DNA of 64,000 nt, from the NCBI RefSeq assembly GCF_041146795.1, contig NC_135174.1, forward strand, positions 24,142,878-24,206,877, read 5' to 3'. Numbering within the stretch: the first letter of the stretch is position 1; every line of letters begins with the position of its first letter. The position numbers were made by a program, and so were the translations under genes. Origin of the DNA: Maylandia zebra. Its lineage: Eukaryota > Chordata > Actinopteri > Cichliformes > Cichlidae. Under the pieces are notes generated by a model, which saw only the letters and a program-made list of their open reading frames with translations, had not been told where the DNA came from and did no database searches. Shown here one piece after another: positions 47,601 to 64,000 of the stretch.

Positions 47601-48759
47601 TACCAGTCAGCTAAGACAGCATTATAAGTGATATTTCACAGAATGAATCTGAAATATAGTGCAGCAAAAATATTTCCAAGCTTGCAGAAAAAAAAATCTG
47701 TATGTGATGTGTGCTGCAGAATTCAGCTGTACCACCACTACACCATCCATGAGAACACTGACGAGCTGAGGACCATGGCTGGAAACAGAGGGGTGCCTCC
47801 ACCCCTCTCCACACTGCCCATGTTTAACAGCCGGACTGGAGACAGGGCCTCCCCGCTGCAGTCTGACAGCATCCCACTCATCATGGCCCAACAGTAAGCA
47901 CCACACCCATTAATTCCTATCAGTTATGTGCACTGAGCTGCCAGTCTATTAGGTACACAATAAGAACCTAATGTAACACCACTCTAATGTTGCTCTGATG
48001 ATGCACTGGGTTGTTCTGATCAGGTATGCTTCTCCTGTCATTTTCCAAATAGTATCTCAGGGTGGAAATTTGACAGCACTTTTCTATTTTCTCAGTTCTT
48101 TCAATTTTGCAAACACCACTTGTTGAAACGCATCCCCAAACCTGCTGTTTCTTTCAGGTCATGTGTAAGTTCTTTGCTAGATTTCCAAAAAGATCACTTT
48201 AAATATTTACAAAAACATCTTCCTCCTCAGAAGCAATACATACTGTATGTATATGAGGGGTGACTCAAGTCTTTTGCTCAGTATTGTAAAACAAAGGAAG
48301 CTTATAATAAGTTACATCAAAAGTCATTCTTGTGTCCATGAATCAACACCATTTCAATAGAAATTGTAACCAAACAGCCGTCACAAATTACCAAATGAAA
48401 ATCTACATACTCAAATATGTTTGTATGACCAGCAGTTTACAATCTGAAGTATTTTGTTTATGAGAGTATAGCATATAAAGAATAAGTACTAACATCTCAT
48501 CACACCTGCCATCTGCTGTTGGTGAAGTTAGTGTCACTATTACTGCTGTGTTGCATGAGTTATTCTCCAACAGTTGTAATAAATCATAATAAATAAAGTA
48601 GTTTTTAATTGTATTTATTTTCTTACTCTCTTGGTAGAGATCCATACAGTGACACACTGCCCAGGTAAGCCCATTCACAGGATTCTCCTCCGCATTGATT
48701 CTGCTCGGTGTTGCTGATTATTCTAAGAATTTTTTTTTGTGTGTGTTTACAGGAAGTGA
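44693..48759 (+). CDS. sgca: Alpha-sarcoglycan (11 exons, complete)
   Basis: Single-pass glycoprotein of the muscle sarcolemma and subunit of the sarcoglycan part of the dystrophin complex. Exons: 44693-44729, 44981-45109, 45204-45352, 46199-46265, 46366-46564, 46732-46900, 47079-47287, 47492-47518, 47720-47893, 48638-48664, 48753-48759; total 1194 nt, in frame (397 aa; human 387). A signal peptide ([16 protein letters not shown]) spans exons 1-2. The ectodomain has cadherin-like features, with [11 protein letters not shown] and [12 protein letters not shown] conserved, an N-glycosylation site NIT before ALDRGG, and a Cys-rich juxtamembrane segment. The membrane helix ([19 protein letters not shown]) is at about residues 293-315. 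The cytoplasmic tail has [16 protein letters not shown] and PLSTLPMFN, as in mammals. Intron 1 has a GC donor. The tail is ten residues longer than human. SGCE is excluded by the alpha-type tail. Confidence 0.95.
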
Positions 48760-49583
48760 GAGCAGCGATGGATAAGATATAACACATGGAGTATTATTAA
48801 TAACCTCTCTGAGACACAGTTTGTGGATTATATTTGCATTTGGATATTATAATTTCTTCCTGTTTGGGTTCCATTAAAGTAAATGAATAGTATACTAATA
48901 GCTCAGATGTTGTGTATATCAAACTAATTATTGTCGCACGTTGTAAACTAATACATGGGTCATTTTATAAACACTGAAGCATGTTTTGTGGATTAAATAT
49001 TTCTTTGGTTCATAAAATATTTTGTTTATATTTATTAATTTCTTAAAGGGTATGTGATGACTAGTTGGACAAACTTTGGAAGAAATCCATTTGATTTGGT
49101 TAACCCAGGCTGCTAAAAATGTATATTATATGAATTATTATTCATTCACGTATTATTATATTCCAGCAAAAAATCATGTTCTTACTCTGGCATGTTCTAT
49201 GACTGACCTGAAAGATGCTCAATATCCATTCTTTATATTCATCTTATCCTTCTTTAGTGGTAATACAATAAAAAATAAGAAGGGACAGCTTCAGTTTAGA
49301 TATGCTTTTAAACACAGGTTGTACATGCAGTAGATGTCAGGCAGAGGTAGGGTTTGAAAGTTGGCATTCAGCACCTGCAGCACGCATGCTCTGCTTTATG
49401 AGCTCAAAGTAGAAATGCTTTGTTTACACTTTGCTTTAGAGAATCAGCAGCTGTAGCATTAAGGGAGCTAGAAAGGATAAAGATGAGCTCAAATGTATGT
49501 TTAATTTGGATCTGTGTGTATGCTGTATATACAAAAAAAAACCAGGATATTTTTTTATGCTTATTTCTTACTATAGTTTTGTA
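48760..49583. other. sgca 3' UTR and intergenic DNA
   Basis: The sgca 3' UTR is here. An ATTAAA variant poly(A) signal lies at 48873-48878, about 115 nt after the stop. Nothing else is recognised. Confidence 0.45.
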
Positions 49584-50536
49584 TACACTCACTGGACATT
49601 TTATTAGTTACACCTTCATAATACTGGTTTGGTGTCCCTTTTGCCTTCAGAACTGCCTCAATTCTTAATGGCATAGGTTCAACAAGGTGCTGGAAATATT
49701 CCTCAGAGATTTGGATCCATGTTAACATGATAGCATCACACAGTTGCTGCAGATTTGTTGGCTTTACTTCCAGGATGTGAATGTCTACATCCCAAAGGTG
49801 CTCTCTTGGATTACGTTCAGGTAACTGTGGAGGCCGTTTGAGTACCAATGAAGTCATGTTCAAGAAATCAGTTTGAGGAGATCAGAGCAACTGTGACATG
49901 GTGTGTGATATCCTGCTGGAAGACACTGGGGTCATAACGGGATCAGCATGGTCACCAACAATACTCAGATGGGCTCTGGCATCTAAACAGTGATTAGTTG
50001 GATATGGAGCTCATTCCAGGCGATATATTTCCACTCTTCTACTGACCTATTCTGGTGATTCCATTTTAATTGTAGCTTCACTTTCCTGTTCTTACCTGAC
50101 AAGATTGGCACCTGGTGTGGTCTTCTGCTGCTGTAGCCCATCTGCCTCAAGGTTCAACATATTTCTTGTTCAAATATGCTCTTTGAACGTGATTGTAACA
50201 AGTATTTGAGCTATTGTTGCCTTCCTATCACCAAAAATCAGTCCAGCCATTCACCACTTTCTCTTTTTTAAACATTCTCTGTAAACCCTGGGAAAGCTGG
50301 GAAAATCCCAGCATATAAGCAGTTTCTGAAATACTCCAACCAGCCAGTCTGGCACCAACAACCATGCCACATTCAAAGTCACTGAAATAGCCTTTCTTAC
50401 CTAATCTGCTTGAGTTGAAGGGGATTTATTTCACCATGTCCTAAATGCGGTGAGTTTCTGCCAAGTGATTGGGTGATTAGATATTTGTGTTAATGAGCAG
50501 TTGAACCCTAACAAAGTGGCCGTGAGCAGAGAGATA
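49584..50536 (-). mobile_element. Decayed Tc1-like transposon (second family)
   Basis: The left end (TACACTCACTGGACATTTTA) and the right end (CAAAGTGGCCGTGAGCAGAG) are inverted copies of the cactcactggccactttatt terminal type common in fish. The minus strand encodes C-terminal transposase pieces in one frame: EHLWDVDIHIL, LQQLCDAIMLTW and FQHLVEPMPLRIEAVLKAKG. Further N-terminal pieces (the region around gttggtgccagac) are broken by stops and gaps. Length is about 0.95 kb against about 1.2 kb for an intact member. It is distinct from the Tc1 family at 2061-2898 and inactive. Confidence 0.85.
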
Positions 50537-51500
50537 CATGTGGGTTGTCTCTGCTATGCAAGTAAGCTGTGATGTTCTGATTCACAGCATGATTTTGTTT
50601 TGTTTTCTTTCTTTTGTTTGCTTCTTATCCTGACCGGCTTTACACGAGTGATGTTGTTTTTATCTATAAATATCTGTTTTCTAAGTCACCTCATCATCCT
50701 CATCATCATCACCTCGTCACATTCGGTGAGTTGGGCTGTGACAGTATGAACCACTAATCAGTTTTGCCAGTAAATTGTCTAGTGACAAAGCAAACTATGA
50801 AGAGGAGATCAGTTCAACAGTTTACAGATCATTCATCACTTATGGCTGGATCAAAAAGAGGTTCACCCTCTTCTTAAAGGGTTGCAGCTTTTATCTGGTT
50901 TTGCAGGATGAAAGCCTATGAAGCCTGCAAATAATAGCAGCTTTGCAGTGCACTGCAGCAGTAATTTTCATTCCAGTTTGCTTCTGTGCTTTGCCTGCAG
51001 GAAGCAGCCGTTGTTGCATTAGACATCCAGAAGGAGTCGCTGGTGGTGTATCTTCATTTGGTATGGGCGTTTTCTCTTCTGAGACAAGCATTCATTTCTG
51101 CAAAGTTAGCTCCTTGTTTTTCAGTGTGACAAGGAAACAACTACGGCTGCTTCACTGATAATTCAAACTGCATTTTGCAGTATTTTAGGTTTGGTTTCTT
51201 AAGAAATTTAGCTAAGGAGCCAATAACTTTTTTAGGCACAAAAAAAGGCTAGAGTTTGGTATATTGGCCTTGTTTTCACTGCTGCTTAACAAAAAGTAGT
51301 CAGTGCAACTGTTGTGGAACAGTTGATTTCTAAACACATGGACAAAATTGCTTCTGTATCTCTCGGCCAGAGACCTAGCTCTCTAAAAAAATCCCAAAAA
51401 ACAGCTTCAGCGTGAGCTATCTTCTCTAAAACCTCAGTTTCACAACAGTTGCAAAACAGGACAGTGAAAACTCTGCCACTGAGTAGACCACTTCACATGC
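50537..51500. other. Intergenic DNA between sgca and the collagen gene
   Basis: This is tail-to-tail intergenic sequence with a short TCATCA repeat near 50690-50712. No exon or repeat family is recognised. Confidence 0.45.
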
Positions 51501-52628
51501 TTTATTTCAGCACCCAAAATAATTAAAAACATCTTGATTTATTATACATGTACAAAATAAGTACAGAATCTCTCTTTTAAACCATGAAAGTGGGTCTGCT
51601 TCAAATTCTTTTTTAAGAAACCCTTCGCAAGAAAGACATCAACAAACAACATAAACAACAGGGTGGGAGATGTGTGCTGTTTGGTTTTTGTTTTTTTAGT
51701 AAAGAGGAGTTTTCCACAGGGGCAAACAGACAGAAAGATCAACACTGAACACATGGGCAGGGAAAATGATATTGATCCAGACATATTTGCATGCAATACA
51801 ATTGCAGTGATCACTTTTTCAGAGGACCTCTGTTATCAAACCAACACTTAAGAAGAAAACAATTGCACTGCATAGACAACAAGACAAGGAGTCAATTTAG
51901 TAGCACCAAAGGTTCTGCAGGCATTAAGTGGCAATGATTCCAGTACGACAGTGTGAGTTTCACCATCAAACACCACTAGCTGGACCTCATTGAATCGGTA
52001 ATAGCACCTTTGAATGGTTTTAGTGTTTCCCCCAATAGACTTGTGGTGTGTGACATAGCAAAAAGTGGGGGTGATGTCTTGTTATGAGGTAGCCATCTAG
52101 ATTTTGCAATGAAGGTGAGCTTTTTAGTCTTGCTCTTTTGCTGGTGTTTGCTTTGTCTGCTCAGCGTTCAGGTGTTTTTCTCATTAATTTAGAACAAGAA
52201 GACACTTCACACTTTTTACAATTTATTTAACACCAGAAAAATGGTACATATCATTTGTTGTTTTCAATGTCCTTCTGCAGTGGTAGAAAATGGCAAAAGT
52301 CACCTGTGTTTCATTGCATGTGCAGATCTGGGTTGTTGTTTTTTTTGTTTGTCTTAATCTCCGGGGGGAAATTTTACACAAGCATATATTATTTTCTTGT
52401 TGCCAGTGAAAACAAAAGATTCTTTTTAAAGTGTCCTCGTAGTTGGTTTCGTTTGAAGTAGCAGTCCCAAAAAAAACTTCTCATGATTGGAAAGACACAA
52501 ACACTGTCTTCAGTAGAGTGGTTTTAAGCATGTGGACCAATGGCAGCCAAATGAATGCATAGAAAGAGGATTTAGAGATGACTGCTAGAAAAAAAAACAA
52601 CAATGTCATGTCCATATTTCTTTCATTT
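51501..52628 (-). terminator. Collagen gene 3' UTR with alternative poly(A) signals
   Basis: Downstream of the stop at 52629-52631, minus-strand AATAAA motifs lie at 52222-52227, 51538-51543 and 51501-51506. They predict a short 3' UTR of about 0.4 kb and a long one of about 1.1 kb. Mammalian COL1A1 also uses two poly(A) sites. Confidence 0.5.
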
Positions 52629-63897
<11,269 letters not shown>

Positions 63898-64000
63898 CTG
63901 CAGAGGAGAGAAGAGATTACATCAAATATTTTCAGATCCAACCAATAGTAAGACACGAAACATGAGAGAAGAACACAACAATCTCCCAGCTTTTGTGTTG

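Noticed and set aside
47936-48180. Possible third Tc1 terminal fragment (TCTATTAGGTACAC) in an sgca intron
   Set aside because: Only a short end-like motif is visible and no inverted partner or transposase remains.

Overview
The window is vertebrate nuclear DNA, and several features point to a teleost, most likely a spiny-rayed (percomorph) fish. The genes are split by many GT-AG introns. The proteins closely match human ones that sit together on 17q21 (PPP1R9B, SGCA, COL1A1). The spaces hold typical fish repeats: Tc1 and hAT remnants, LINE fragments and a tRNA-derived SINE. Nothing here is bacterial or operon-like. Gene names come from recognising protein sequence; no database search was run.

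Layout. Positions 1-8266 hold no gene I can support, only a deleted Tc1 element, an hAT-type MITE with a perfect 8-bp target duplication, and possible regulatory DNA. 8267-13552 (minus) is a complete 12-exon F-box/WD40 gene of the FBXW10/CDRT1 type (856 codons). A tRNA-Gly(CCC) gene lies at 14771-14841 (minus). 15536-20393 (plus) is a 6-exon PR/SET plus C2H2 zinc-finger gene of the PRDM9-beta type (901 codons); a LINE fragment fills most of its first intron. 22070-41571 (minus) is a complete 10-coding-exon spinophilin gene (ppp1r9b, 836 codons) with a 9.8-kb first coding intron. 44693-48759 (plus) is a complete 11-exon alpha-sarcoglycan gene (sgca, 397 codons). 52629 to the window end (minus) is the 3' three quarters of a type I collagen alpha-1 class gene: 37 exons matching human COL1A1 exons 15-52, with the 5' part outside the window.

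Gene relations. fbxw10-like and prdm9-like are head to head about 2 kb apart with the tRNA between them. prdm9-like and ppp1r9b converge, as do sgca and the collagen gene. The four complete gene models close in frame across every junction. Shared order reflects ancient synteny (spinophilin, sarcoglycan, collagen), not a common pathway: spinophilin targets PP1 to actin-rich synapses, alpha-sarcoglycan belongs to the muscle dystrophin complex, and the collagen is secreted matrix.

Most notable points. (1) The collagen C-propeptide lacks the third of the eight standard cysteines (Ser instead). This complements the known loss of the second cysteine in pro-alpha2(I) and suggests a chain built for an alpha1-alpha2-alpha3 heterotrimer. 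(2) The PRDM9-like protein keeps the PR/SET fold and about 16 fingers but lacks two of the three tyrosines linked to methyltransferase activity and half of the pre-SET zinc knuckle. (3) Spinophilin carries a six-copy five-residue coding repeat with a 30-bp higher-order period. (4) Two genes use GC-AG introns. (5) alpha-sarcoglycan has a short extra C-terminal tail encoded by a 27-nt microexon and a final exon.
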